Made by a program: the position numbers and the translations under genes. Under the pieces are notes generated by a model. It did not search any database and was not told the DNA's origin. It worked only from the letters and a program-made list of their open reading frames with translations. Shown here one piece after another: positions 29,696 through 38,912 of a stretch of 64,000 nt of DNA. Each line of letters starts with the position of its first letter. Position 1 is the stretch's first letter. The stretch lies in contig CAWDLZ010000013.1 in NCBI GenBank assembly GCA_963803265.1, positions 124,001 through 188,000 of the forward strand. The letters are read 5' to 3'. The stretch comes from CAIKMD01 sp963803265. Its GTDB lineage: Bacteria > Pseudomonadota > Alphaproteobacteria > ATCC43930 > CGMCC-115725.

Positions 29696-30159
29696 CTGAA
29701 ACAGAAGGGAAAATGCGAAATTTTTGACTTTGCCGATCAGGCGCTGCTTTTCTCGCGCACAGTGTATGCGCGCGGCGACGAGTCGGCTGACTTAAGCCGC
29801 GAAGGCCGGGCAACTACCGACCGCAGTGAGACCAAACACGGTCGAAGGTGCGGGCGCCAATAGCGAAGGGCAGAGTGGGCAGAGCTTTTCCAGGAGGCGA
29901 TCGCCGACGCGGATTTTCGCGACGACAATCGAGTTCCTTCTCGCCGCCACCGCCCAGAATCTCAGGAAGTTGGCGAAATTGCTGCCGGCGCCGCAGATAA
30001 CAACGGCGAGCTCAGCGACGCCAAACCAAGCGGGCGCGCTGTTCACGCTGTGGAAATCAAGGGGCCGACGCGAGCCCTGCTATGATTGCCGAGCTCTTCA
30101 ACAAAGTCGGCCCTGACCGGCCCTCGTCGTCGGGCTCTAATCGCGCCGAGCATCCGCCT
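29696..30159. other. Gene-poor stretch after tRNA-Lys
   Basis: No intact gene. A plus-strand frame at 29913-29996 encodes EFLLAATAQNLRKLAKLLP, which resembles the last helix of DDE transposases (IS1182/IS4-like) and may be an insertion-sequence remnant. The rest shows nothing recognisable. Confidence 0.4.
29913..29996 (+). pseudogene. Possible transposase C-terminal remnant
   Basis: About 28 codons reading IFATTIEFLLAATAQNLRKL then AKLLPAPQ, a pattern familiar from transposase C-termini. No upstream catalytic domain is present in any frame. Its place directly after the tRNA fits a decayed mobile element. Weak evidence. Confidence 0.35.
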
Positions 30160-31077
30160 TTAGCGAACGAGAAGCGTCTTCACGTCGAGATCACGCGTCA
30201 GCATATCTTGGCGCTTCATCACGCCGAACCACCAGGCAAGATCGTTGGTGTCGATGGCCGGCGATTGATCGCTCAATGGCGCGACCTTGATAATCTGCGG
30301 CGGCATTTTCGCATAGCGATTGATGTCCTCCCGGGTCTTGTCGGGATCGGATAGAACGAATTTCGCCCCTTCGATAATCCCCTCGCGAAAAAGCGCCAGC
30401 TCCTGGCCATGCTGCGCCGTCCATTCGCGTGTCGCCGTGTACATGATGACGGGCTTGCCCGAGGGAATCTGCCCCGCGAGCGGCACCGCGATGTAGCCGA
30501 CGCCGGCAGTGATTATCTGGTCAATGAAAGGATTGACGGCGACCACCGCATCGAGTGTCTTCGCCGCCAACAAGTCGCGCATCCGTGGCATCGCAGCCTC
30601 GGCGAAATCGACTTGATGAAAGTCAACGCCACGTTCGGTTAGCCAATATCGGAAGAGAACCTGAAGCGCAGCGCCGATCCCGGGCACCCCGACTTTGCGG
30701 CCGACAAAATCCTCAGGTTTGGCGATACCGGTGCCGGTGCCCGCGATGACGGCTTCGTCGTTTGGGCGCTTGGAGGTGGCCGTTCCGCCCAGAATTACCA
30801 CGAGATCGAGCCCGCCATCGACCGCCTGGAAGAAGGTCGTCGCGCTCGTCGCGGCGATATCGAGCGAATGCGAGAGCAGAGCGGCCGGCATATTGGGGTC
30901 GAGGCTCCCCATGAGAATCGTGGCATCGATCCCGCGCTTGGCGAAGAATCCTTCTTCTTTCGCGGCAAACAGCGCGGCAACCGCGGTGCCGCCCCCGGCC
31001 GTGCCGATCGTCAATTTGGTCTGGGCATGGATGCCCCGAGCGGAAAGTGCCATGCTTAGGGCCATCGCGATGGCCAC
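30160..31077 (-). CDS. NMT1/SsuA-type solute-binding protein, orphan
   Basis: About 305 residues. The opening is a signal peptide (AIAMALSMALSARGIHAQT), then KLTIGTAGGGTAVAALFAAKEEGFFAKRGID, and the middle has PEDFVGRKVGVPGIGAALQVLF and ALDAVVAVNPFIDQIITAGVGY, a type II binding-protein pattern shared with 58103-59996. The annotated GTG start at 31077 lacks a ribosome site. A GGGAGGG lies upstream of an in-frame ACG at 31095-31093 (ACG-AAC-ATC-GTC), which would complete the signal peptide, so the original start was probably ATG there. No permease or ATPase is near. Ligand unknown. Confidence 0.78.
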   Translation of the reverse strand: MAIAMALSMALSARGIHAQTKLTIGTAGGGTAVAALFAAKEEGFFAKRGIDATILMGSLDPNMPAALLSHSLDIAATSATTFFQAVDGGLDLVVILGGTATSKRPNDEAVIAGTGTGIAKPEDFVGRKVGVPGIGAALQVLFRYWLTERGVDFHQVDFAEAAMPRMRDLLAAKTLDAVVAVNPFIDQIITAGVGYIAVPLAGQIPSGKPVIMYTATREWTAQHGQELALFREGIIEGAKFVLSDPDKTREDINRYAKMPPQIIKVAPLSDQSPAIDTNDLAWWFGVMKRQDMLTRDLDVKTLLVR

Positions 31078-31095
31078 GCCTTTGACGATGTTCGT

Positions 31096-31576
31096 GGTAG
31101 CCCTCCCGGTATATGAGCCGAGAACCGCTCGGCGAATTTTGGCATAACCTGACCGTCAAGCCGCGGGCCGTCAAGCGGCTGGCCGCGGCGCCCCGATGCG
31201 GCAGCTAAACTTGCCGACGGTCGGCGATGATGCCGCTCCCCACCTTCGCTACGCGCTGGAGCGAGATTGTAAATGATCTGCGCAGACTCGAGATGGACAA
31301 GGTTGCGCCCCGATACAATCCAGGGATGCAGCGGTTTGACATGAGCGGATTTCCCGCTAGTGCGGAATTCGATCGATTGGATCGGCCTCTTGGCGAGCGG
31401 GGAGGAAGGAACCCATTTGCGCGGCAACTGAGGGGTTGAGGTGTGCCGGCCAGCACCCACCTCAAGCGCTCGCTCGCGCTCGCACCTTCCCTCAGAAGGA
31501 CGGAGAAGGTTTCTTGGTTCGGCCTGCGCGGCGCGCGCTCTCGGCTGCCGGCGCCGAGCGGCCCTTGCGCCGCTCG
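31096..31576. other. Intergenic region with a TAXI-like gene remnant
   Basis: No intact gene. At 31293-31340 the DNA closely matches the start of the gene at 37432 (see the remnant entry), including the bases before the ATG. The remaining sequence on either side shows no coding pattern. Confidence 0.5.
31293..31340 (+). pseudogene. Remnant of a third TAXI-like gene (N-terminus only)
   Basis: Encodes MDKVAPRYNPGMQRF, matching MDKIIPRYNAGIQRS at the start of the 37432 gene; the upstream bases GCGCAGACTCGAGATGG versus GCGGAGATTCGAAATGG also agree. Similarity stops after about 15 codons, so only the start survives. Confidence 0.5.
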
Positions 31577-32543
31577 TCAGGGCAGGTAGCCCCTTTCCCG
31601 CCAGTAGCGCTCGGCACCCGGATGGAGGGGAAGATAGAGGGCGCCGTCCTTGCCATCCTTGCACAGCCGGTCGAGCGGCATCGGGCCCTCGCCAAACCAC
31701 GGCACCCGCGCCTTACGGGCATCGAGGGCGGCGCAGAAATTATAGATCATCTCGTCGCGAGCGCTGGCGAGGCAAAACACCGGCCAGCCGCTGAAATCCA
31801 AGGTCCAGACGGTGTCCCCGAGGCCCCGATATTCTTCGTCGGTGATCGCCGCGCGCCTCAGCCCATCCGCCTCGAGCGTCTTCAACTGCGGCTCGTCGAT
31901 CGCCAGAAACCGCATGCCCATCTCGATGGCTCGGGGCGCCCAGAGCGGGAGCGCCTCGTCCCACACCGCGTCCAGCTCGCCCCGCTCCACGGCGCCGAGC
32001 CGTTCGGGGACATAGGGCAACCCCTCCGTATAAAGGACCTTGCCGCCCCAGCTCACGATATCGTCGAACGACATTCCGTAGGCACTGAGCACCTGATTGC
32101 AAATCAAGTGGACCGAGTGGTCCGGCTGACCGCGCAGCGACACCTTAAGCGGGTAGCGCGTCCGTTTGAGATCGCCCAAGGTTTTGAGCCCGGTCTTTCC
32201 GCTCACCGCGAAGCCCAGCTGATCGAATTGCGGGATCACCATGAGCGAGCGGAGCGGGATCGGCTTCTTGTAAGGCCCGCGCCCGCGCAACGCCATGCCG
32301 AGCACCCCGCCCGGGTTGCAGATCGCGATATCCGCCTCGCCGCTCGCCACTGCGTCGAACCGAGGCCGGAGAATCGCTCGCGAAGAAGCGGGTCCGCCAT
32401 TGGTTGTCGCCCTGTGGCCGCATCAGGATCATCACCTGCTGGTCGCGCCATTCTTTTGCCGTGACCAGCTCGCAGACGGTCTCGAGCATGAGCAGCGAGC
32501 GCATGATCGGGGGCACGGTGATCGGGCTCCGAATGGTCAGCAT
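31577..32543 (-). CDS. TAXI/TRAP-like binding-fold protein without signal peptide (one frameshift)
   Basis: About 322 residues after correcting a +1 insertion near 32372 (between RFFAS and ILRPRFDAVASGEADIAI). The body has the TAXI-type binding-protein pattern: GEADIAICNPGGVLGMA, a long strand-helix lobe, DTVWTLDFSGWPVFCLASA and the shared end PLHPGAERYWRERGYL. The start (MLTIRSPITVPPIMRSLL) has no signal peptide, and AAGGA precedes it. The same is true of its paralogue at 37432. No TRAP membrane subunits adjoin. Family knowledge: cytosolic proteins of this fold can be enzymes, such as dihydroxyphthalate decarboxylase. Whether this one transports or catalyses is unknown. Confidence 0.65.
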
Positions 32544-32605
32544 GACAGACGGTCCTTCTGCGGAAGTTGGCGCCGATTATGAGCGCAGGGTTTCGACGCC
32601 GCAAG

Positions 32606-33608
32606 CTAATGCCCGGCCTCGGCGGCGCCTTGTGCCTTGGGCAGATAAGCCTCCGTATAGAGCGTCAACATGTCCGGTGGCGTGTCCAGGAGGTTCAGCT
32701 CGACGAAAGAGCGCTTGAGCGTCGCGAGCAATTCCGGGTCGAACTTGCAGTCCTTGCTGAACATGCCGATCACGATGTCGTAGACCTGCGACATCACGGT
32801 TTCGTCGAAGCCGGTGACCCCGCTCTCGATCTTTACCGTCTCGGACTTGTGCGTGCGCATGAAGGCGGTGGTCTCGAGCCAAGCCACTAGGAACGCGCGG
32901 AGCGCGTCGGGGTTGGTCGCGATCAAGTGGTTCGACGCAAAGAGCACGCCCGACGCGACGTTGCCTTCGTAGTCCGAGACTGGGAAGAGCAGGCGCCCGA
33001 TCTTTTGTTCCGCCATGGCCAGGAAGGTCGATGTGCCGCCGATATACGCGTCGATCAGATGCGCGCGGAACGCGGCGGTAGAGCTGGCGAAGTCGCTGCC
33101 GATCATCACCCGCTGGAACCCGTCCGGCCCCCAGCCCTCCTTGCGCATGAGCTCCTGGGCCACCCAATCGGTCAGCGAGCCGGCGGTGGAGATGCCGACC
33201 TTCTTGCCCTTCAGGATCTTCCTTCGACTTGATCGGCGAATCCCACGGCACGCCGAAGCTGAAGTACGGAAGGGTCGTCGAGTTCTCGCACACGGCCATC
33301 ATGGGCACGCCCTTGGCGACGAACGCCATCTGGGTTCCTGCGCCGTCCCCGATATCGATGCTGCCGGCGGTGATGGCCTGGATCATCTTGCCGCCGCCGC
33401 CGAAATTCTCGATCTTGACGTCGATGCCGTGCTTTTTGAAGATGCCGAGCTGGTCGCCGACATCGACCGCGATGAGCGCATCGGCGGTCGGGGCCGCCTT
33501 GCCGACGACGATGGTCGTGTCGGCCGCTGCCGGCAGCGCCATCGTCGCCGATCCCAGCGCGAGGCCGAGTGCACCCCGAGCCATGCCGCGCAATACGTAC
33601 GTCATCAT
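32606..33608 (-). CDS. NMT1-type solute-binding protein, orphan (one frameshift)
   Basis: About 333 residues from ATG 33608 with GGAGG seven bases upstream: signal peptide (GALGLALGSATMALPAAAD), then TTIVVGKAAPTADALIAVDVG with DQLGIFKKHGIDVKIENFGGGG, GSIDIGDGAGTQMAFVAKG and a second lobe SDFASSTAAFRAHLIDAYIGG. An inserted base near 33223 shifts the frame after SPIKSKE; the corrected frame reads LKGKKVGISTAGSLTDWVAQEL. The pattern is that of nitrate/taurine-type receptors, but no transporter genes are adjacent. It is divergent from the monooxygenase operon. Ligand unknown. Confidence 0.75.
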
Positions 33609-33755
33609 CGCGTCCTCCGCTGCGGAGAGCATCCATTAAACCGCTAGCATCGCGGCAAACGGTATCTTATCCTGAACGCGATGTCACTTTCCGCTTTGAA
33701 GCAACCGGGTTGTTCGCCGCGAACGCCGTCCCTCTCGGCTTCGAGAGGTTGACGA

Positions 33756-34985
33756 ATGATCGAAAGGGCTCCCATGTTCGTGACCGGCCCCAGATTCTTA
33801 TCGAACTACAAGAGCATGACGATCCCCTACGAGGAAGCGATCGAGCGCGCGCGCACGATCGTGCCCCTCGCCAAGCGCAACGTGTTGGCCGCGGAAGAGT
33901 TGCGCCGCCTACCCGAGGAGAATATCCGCGCGATTCTCGAATCCGGTCTCATGCCGCTCATGCGCCCGAAGATGTTCGGCGGCTACGAGGCCGACTGGAT
34001 GACCCAAATCGATTGCGTCTCCGAGGTCGCTCGCTTCTGCGGCTCGACCGGCTGGTGCATGACCTTCCTGATCCAGCACCAGTTCTTTTTGAGTCTTTTC
34101 CCCGAGGAAGCGCAGCGTTTCGTCTATGAGCGGCAGCCGGACCCGACCATCCTGACCTCGTTCTATCAGACCGGACAAATCAAGGAAGTTACCGGAGGTT
34201 TCGAGATTGGCGGCCGCTGGCATTTCGCTTCCGTCGGCGACTATTGCCAATGGGCGATCGTGGGCGGCGTGACGCGATCGGAAGACGGCGCGGTGAGCAA
34301 GAGGCTGAATTTCCTGCTGCGGCCTGACCAGTTCCGCATCGATCGCGTATGGAACGGCTTGGGCCTCAAGGGTTCGGGCAGTAACGATGTCATCGTCGAA
34401 CCGACTTTCGTACCAGCCAACTTCGTCTACGATCACGATGAGGCGCTTATCGGTCGCGCGGCAGGCCATTCGGTGCATGAGGGCGTTCTTTATCGCTCGC
34501 CCCTCGTGCTGAACTCCGGCTTCGCGGTCATGACGCCGATGCACGGGATCGCGCGCGGCGCCTACGAATCCTTCGTCGAGCTCACCGCTGGACGCGCGGC
34601 CCGCCCGCTCGGATCGAAGCCGAGCGACAGAGCCGAGGTGCAGACGGCAATCGGCGAGTCAAAGGCCGAAATCGATCTCGCCTATCTCATAACCGAAAAA
34701 CTGACGGCCACGATTTTCAACGGCGGAAAAATCACCCGCGCCGACGCCGTGCGTCAGCGGCGCGACATGATGATGGTCCAAAAGCTGCTGCAGAGCGCGG
34801 TCGATCGGCTGTTCGATCTGAGCGGGGCACACGCTATACTTGGCGATCACGCGATCCAGCGCCATTGGCGCGATCTCCATGCGATCGGCCATCATGCGCA
34901 ATGGGCCGCTCCCGCGCTGCAGATTGCCGGCCGCGATGCGCTGGGATTGCCGCCGCTGCCGAGCGACATGTATCCCCTCGATTAG
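33756..34985 (+). CDS. Acyl-CoA-dehydrogenase-fold flavin monooxygenase (class D)
   Basis: 409 residues. Helical N-terminal domain (EEAIERARTIVPLAKRNVLAAEELRRLP), a beta domain (GGFEIGGRWHFASVGDYCQWAIVGG; GLGLKGSGSNDVIVEPTFVP) and a four-helix C-terminal domain ending in the family pattern HWRDLHAIGHHAQWA. This resembles the oxygenase components of two-component aromatic hydroxylases (HpaH C2, IacA type), which use reduced flavin from a separate reductase; no reductase is seen here. A GAGAGG lies ahead of the ATG. First gene of a four-gene unit with a group A monooxygenase and two binding-protein genes. Substrate unknown. Confidence 0.8.
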   Translation: MIERAPMFVTGPRFLSNYKSMTIPYEEAIERARTIVPLAKRNVLAAEELRRLPEENIRAILESGLMPLMRPKMFGGYEADWMTQIDCVSEVARFCGSTGWCMTFLIQHQFFLSLFPEEAQRFVYERQPDPTILTSFYQTGQIKEVTGGFEIGGRWHFASVGDYCQWAIVGGVTRSEDGAVSKRLNFLLRPDQFRIDRVWNGLGLKGSGSNDVIVEPTFVPANFVYDHDEALIGRAAGHSVHEGVLYRSPLVLNSGFAVMTPMHGIARGAYESFVELTAGRAARPLGSKPSDRAEVQTAIGESKAEIDLAYLITEKLTATIFNGGKITRADAVRQRRDMMMVQKLLQSAVDRLFDLSGAHAILGDHAIQRHWRDLHAIGHHAQWAAPALQIAGRDALGLPPLPSDMYPLD

Positions 34986-34995
34986 GAGGTGTTCG

Positions 34996-36210
34996 ATGGT
35001 ACAAAGTCGTCCCATCGCAGTCATCGGCGGCGGGCTCGCGGGCTTGGGCGCGGCGCATGCGCTTAATGCCTTCGGCTGCCGCGCGGAGGTGTTCGAGGCG
35101 GCGCCGGCCCTCGGCGAGATCGGCGCCGCCGTCAATACCAGCCCGAATGCGACGAAGGTACTCCAAGCGATTGGGCTCGGCGAGAAGATCGCCGCCGTCG
35201 CCAATCTGTCGCCCGGCATTTTCACTCGCAACATGCAGACCGGGGAGGCGCTCGAATTCATCGACCGGCGGAAAGAGCCGCTCCGCTATGGCGCGCCCCA
35301 CTATACGTTCCACCGCGCCGACCTCCTGAATGCGTTGGCCGGCAGCCTCGATCCAGGTTCGATCCATGTCGGCCACCGCCTTGTCGCCATCGAGGAGCAC
35401 GGCGCTTCGGTGACGCTCACCTTCGCGAATGGCGCCACATTCGAGGCGGACGTGGTGATCGCCGCGGACGGCGTCCGATCGGTGATCCGCCGCGCGCTCT
35501 ACGGCGATGACAATCCCACCTATACCGGGCAGATGGTCTGGCGCGCGCTGCTCAAAGGCAGCGAGGTGCCGCCCGAGGTTCTGGAGCCCAATGGGCACGT
35601 CCAATGGGTCGGACCCGGCTGCCATTTTATCGCCTATTATATTCGCGGCCGCGAGGTCGTGAACATCGTCACGCAAGAAGACACCGATAAATGGGTCGCG
35701 GAAGGTTGGTCCACCCGAGGCGACCCCGATGAGATGCGGCGCAGCTTTCCAAATCCCGAGCCTCGGCTCGAGAAGCTGTTGAGCATCGTCACAGAATGCT
35801 CGAAATGGGGCCTGTTCACGCGGCCGCTAACCGAGAACTGGGGCCGCGGCCGCATCCAGCTCATCGGCGACGCCGCGCATGCGATGTTGCCCAATGCCGG
35901 GCAAGGCGCCTGCCAGGCATTCGAGGACGCCTACATCCTTGCGCGCTGGCTCGACGCGGAGCGCGATCCGGTCGCGGCCTTCCGCAACTTCCGGCGCATT
36001 CGCATCCCGCGTGTGCACGCGATCCAGCGCCTTTCGATCGCCAGTGCCCGGTTCAAGCACATGCGCGACAGCGCGGCGCAAAAGGCGATGATCGAGTCTG
36101 GGAAACGTAGCGCGTCGGGCCACAATGATTGGGTCTGGGGCTACGACCCGGTCGCCGATTGGGAGAAGGAGCCGATTGTCCCGACCATCGAGCTGGCCGC
36201 CTCGACATGA
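34996..36210 (+). CDS. FAD-dependent monooxygenase, salicylate-hydroxylase-like (group A)
   Basis: 404 residues from ATG 34996 behind a perfect TTAGGAGGTG site. Dinucleotide fold IAVIGGGLAGLGAAHAL, DG motif VVIAADGVRSVIRRALYG and the GD motif GRIQLIGDAAHAMLPNAGQGA with a following helix. Family knowledge: such single-component enzymes hydroxylate aromatic acids with NAD(P)H. It follows the class D monooxygenase by ten bases, and its stop overlaps the start of a LivJ-type binding protein (ATGA), so the two are translated together. Which substrate links them is unknown. Confidence 0.85.
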   Translation: MVQSRPIAVIGGGLAGLGAAHALNAFGCRAEVFEAAPALGEIGAAVNTSPNATKVLQAIGLGEKIAAVANLSPGIFTRNMQTGEALEFIDRRKEPLRYGAPHYTFHRADLLNALAGSLDPGSIHVGHRLVAIEEHGASVTLTFANGATFEADVVIAADGVRSVIRRALYGDDNPTYTGQMVWRALLKGSEVPPEVLEPNGHVQWVGPGCHFIAYYIRGREVVNIVTQEDTDKWVAEGWSTRGDPDEMRRSFPNPEPRLEKLLSIVTECSKWGLFTRPLTENWGRGRIQLIGDAAHAMLPNAGQGACQAFEDAYILARWLDAERDPVAAFRNFRRIRIPRVHAIQRLSIASARFKHMRDSAAQKAMIESGKRSASGHNDWVWGYDPVADWEKEPIVPTIELAAST

Positions 36211-37385
36211 CGATGAGAAACGCCGTTGCCGCCCTCGTTCTCGCCCTCGCTGCCGCCGCGGTGGGACCGGCGCGCGCCGCCGAGCCCTACGATATCCATG
36301 TCATTCTGCCGCTCACGGGAAGCGGGGCCTTCCTCGGCCAAGGCCATCGCGACAGCCTTGACACCATCGCCGACCTCGTCAACAAGTCGGATGGCATCGG
36401 CGGACGTCCGCTCCGCTTCGTCTATCACGACGACCAGTCGAGCCCGCAAGTGTCGGTGCAACTCGCCAATAACGTGATTGCCGAAAAGCCGGCGGTACTC
36501 CTGGGCTCGAGCCTTGTCGCGATGTGCGCTGCGATGGCGCCGCTGATGCAAAACGGGCCGGTGGATTATTGCTTATCGCCCGCCTACCACCCGACCCCCG
36601 GGAGCTCAGTCTTCTCGTCGGGCAGTTCGACGATCGACCAGACGGCTGCCGTCGTCCGGTATTACCGGATGAAGGGCTGGACCCGGATCGCCACGCTCAG
36701 CAACACCGACGCCTCCGGCCAGTCCAACGACAAGTCGATGGACGAGGTCATGGCCCGGCCCGAGAACAAGGACATGAAGCTGGTCGAGCGGCAGCATTTC
36801 AATCCGACCGACATCAGCGTCGCGGCGCAGATCGAGGGCATCAGGGCATCGGGTGCACAGGCCATCATCGCGGGGGTGACGGGGACCGCGGCCGCGACTG
36901 TGTTCAAGGGAATGGTCCAGGCCGGGCTCGACATTCCGATCGAGGTGACAAGCGGCAACGAGTCTTTTCCGCAGATGGAGCAGTGGGCGGATTTTCTGCC
37001 CAAGGGGCTGGTAATGAGCTCGGCGCTCTTTCCCGAGCATGACGGCGTGCTGGCGCTCGATCCGCGGATCGAGACGGCACAGCACGCCATGTACGCCGCG
37101 CTCAAAGTGCGCGGGCTCAAGGCGGACAATATGGAAGCCACGTCATGGGACGCGGCGCTCATCGTGATCGCGGCGCTGAGGGCCTTGGGACCTGGCGCCA
37201 GCGCTGACCAGGTCCGGCAATATATCGCCAATCTGACCGATTTCGCCGGCGTCAACGGCATCTATAATTTCAAGGCGAACCCGGAGCGTGGGCTCGGGCC
37301 CGAAAGCTCCATCGTCGTGCGCTACGACGCGAAGGCCAAGGCCTGGGTGTGGTTGACTCATCCGGGCGGCGCGCCGCTGAACTAG
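36207..37385 (+). CDS. LivJ-type solute-binding protein coupled to the monooxygenase
   Basis: 392 residues: signal peptide (VAALVLALAAAAVGPARAAE), then YDIHVILPLTGSGAFLGQ and LRFVYHDDQSSPQVSVQL, closely paralogous to the protein at 9039. Its ATG overlaps the monooxygenase stop. Second-lobe start is WTRIATLSNTDASGQSND. No permease genes follow; a TAXI-like gene does. The context suggests it recognises a substrate or product of the adjacent hydroxylases, which is inference. Confidence 0.83.
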   Translation: MTMRNAVAALVLALAAAAVGPARAAEPYDIHVILPLTGSGAFLGQGHRDSLDTIADLVNKSDGIGGRPLRFVYHDDQSSPQVSVQLANNVIAEKPAVLLGSSLVAMCAAMAPLMQNGPVDYCLSPAYHPTPGSSVFSSGSSTIDQTAAVVRYYRMKGWTRIATLSNTDASGQSNDKSMDEVMARPENKDMKLVERQHFNPTDISVAAQIEGIRASGAQAIIAGVTGTAAATVFKGMVQAGLDIPIEVTSGNESFPQMEQWADFLPKGLVMSSALFPEHDGVLALDPRIETAQHAMYAALKVRGLKADNMEATSWDAALIVIAALRALGPGASADQVRQYIANLTDFAGVNGIYNFKANPERGLGPESSIVVRYDAKAKAWVWLTHPGGAPLN

Positions 37386-37431
37386 CGTTCCGTCCCGGGA
37401 GACGATCGCCAACAATCCGCGGAGATTCGAA

Positions 37432-38469
37432 ATGGACAAGATTATTCCCCGGTATAATGCAGGGATACAGCGCTCGAAAGGCCTCCTCGAGATCGCAGCG
37501 GCGCTCTATGACACGTCGCTTTCCCGCAAGGGCACGCGTGGTGGCACCTCCGCGCCCCAGATCGACTCGCGTCTCGGCTCGCGCCTCTCGCTCCGGATCG
37601 ACCCCCAGAACGCATCGCCCGCGGGTGACGGAGTGGGAATTTCCTTCGGCGTCGGCGGTTCGCGCCACAATCTCATGCAGGTGGCGCGGAAGGAGATTTC
37701 CCTGCTGTGGATCAATCCGAACGCGCCGCTCGCCATGGCCTACAAGGGCCTTCCCCCTTTCCCCGAGCCCCTGCCGTTGCGCGCCATCGCGGTCTTTCCT
37801 TCTTGGGACGCCGTCGTCATTGCCGTCCATCAATCGACCGGCATCACGTCCATCGAGGAGATTCGCGAGCGACGCTATCCTCTGCGCGTGTCGACGGGGG
37901 CGACGATCGCGCCTCCGTTCGAGGAAGATGCAACCATGTTTACCGTAACTACGGTTCTCGCCGCCGCCGGGTTCTCGCTCGATGACGTCCGCGCCTGGGG
38001 CGGATCCGTCAATGCCGTCCGCTATCCAAGTCATCGCGACCGATCCGACGCAATCACCAAGGGCGCGGTGGACGCGATTTTCGATGAAGGACTTTTGAGC
38101 TGGGGGCAGTTCGCGGTCGAGCGCGGATTCCAGATATTGCCGATCGAAGGCGCCTTGCGCGACCGGCTGAAATCCGCCGGGTACGACATGATTACATTGA
38201 CGGAAAGCCGTATTCCAGGCCTTCGGCATCCCGTGTCATCGATCGATTTTTCCGGCTGGCCGATGATCGTCCACGCGGACATGCCGGATGATGTTGCTTA
38301 TGCGCTTTGCGAGGCCATCGACGCGCGAAAGCTTCTGATCCCGACCGACAACTATCGGCCGTTGGACCTAGCTCAGCTGTGCTCGACGAGCGAGGAAACG
38401 CCGCGTGGCGCTCCGTTGCATCCCGGCGCCGAACGCTTCTACCGCGAACGCGGCTACCTGCGTGCATAA
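37432..38469 (+). CDS. TAXI/TRAP-like binding-fold protein without signal peptide
   Basis: 345 residues opening MDKIIPRYNAGIQRSKG with no signal peptide. Core GVGISFGVGGSRHNLMQVARKEISLLWIN, then GVAI-type lobes with VAADGFSLDDV-like LAAAGFSLDDVRAWGG and GAVDAIFDEGLLSWG, and the end PLHPGAERFYRERGYL, shared with 31577-32543. It follows the LivJ-type gene after 46 bases in the same direction. TRAP membrane genes are absent. A cytosolic binding-fold protein in an aromatic-hydroxylation operon could be an enzyme such as a decarboxylase rather than a receptor; the sequence does not decide this. Confidence 0.65.
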   Translation: MDKIIPRYNAGIQRSKGLLEIAAALYDTSLSRKGTRGGTSAPQIDSRLGSRLSLRIDPQNASPAGDGVGISFGVGGSRHNLMQVARKEISLLWINPNAPLAMAYKGLPPFPEPLPLRAIAVFPSWDAVVIAVHQSTGITSIEEIRERRYPLRVSTGATIAPPFEEDATMFTVTTVLAAAGFSLDDVRAWGGSVNAVRYPSHRDRSDAITKGAVDAIFDEGLLSWGQFAVERGFQILPIEGALRDRLKSAGYDMITLTESRIPGLRHPVSSIDFSGWPMIVHADMPDDVAYALCEAIDARKLLIPTDNYRPLDLAQLCSTSEETPRGAPLHPGAERFYRERGYLRA

Positions 38470-38912
38470 GGCCGTCGTGGGACCTACCCTGAGTATAAAA
38501 CGCCCGGCACGGACGCAATCACCCGTTCCGCGGCGTATCTTCTCCATCCGAACACCGCAGCGCTATTGCGACGGACTTGTCGATGTCCCTCGGAATGAAG
38601 TCCTTGCGAGCCTCGATTGCCTCGCACCGCGCATCGGCGAGATTGTCCTCCATGCCCGCGCAAGCGCCGATCGTCCATCCTCGTTGCGGTCAGTTTGCTC
38701 ATCGTCAGCACCGGGCTCGCTGTCAGTTGTTGCCGTGAGCGGTGCAGTATCACTTAGGAACCGCCGACCTTCTCATGTCTGTCTTTGGCAAATTCGAGAC
38801 CAACGCTTTCGCCGAGGGTGAGTCCGCTTCCGGCCGCACAGCCGACCTTGGGCGGGCAGCAGATTCGATGGCGGACCGGTACCCACTTCGCCGGAAAATG
38901 CTCTAGGCCCGC
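38470..38912. other. Intergenic region with dispersed repeat copy 1
   Basis: No credible gene in either strand. It contains the 47-bp repeat at 38801-38847, also found at 46223-46269. The rest is unremarkable. Confidence 0.5.
38801..38847. repeat. 47-bp dispersed repeat, copy 1
   Basis: Begins CAACGCTTTCGCCGAGGGTG and ends CAGCCGACC; about 41 of 47 bases match copy 2 at 46223-46269. The differences do not follow codon positions, so it is not a shared coding stretch. Confidence 0.6.
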
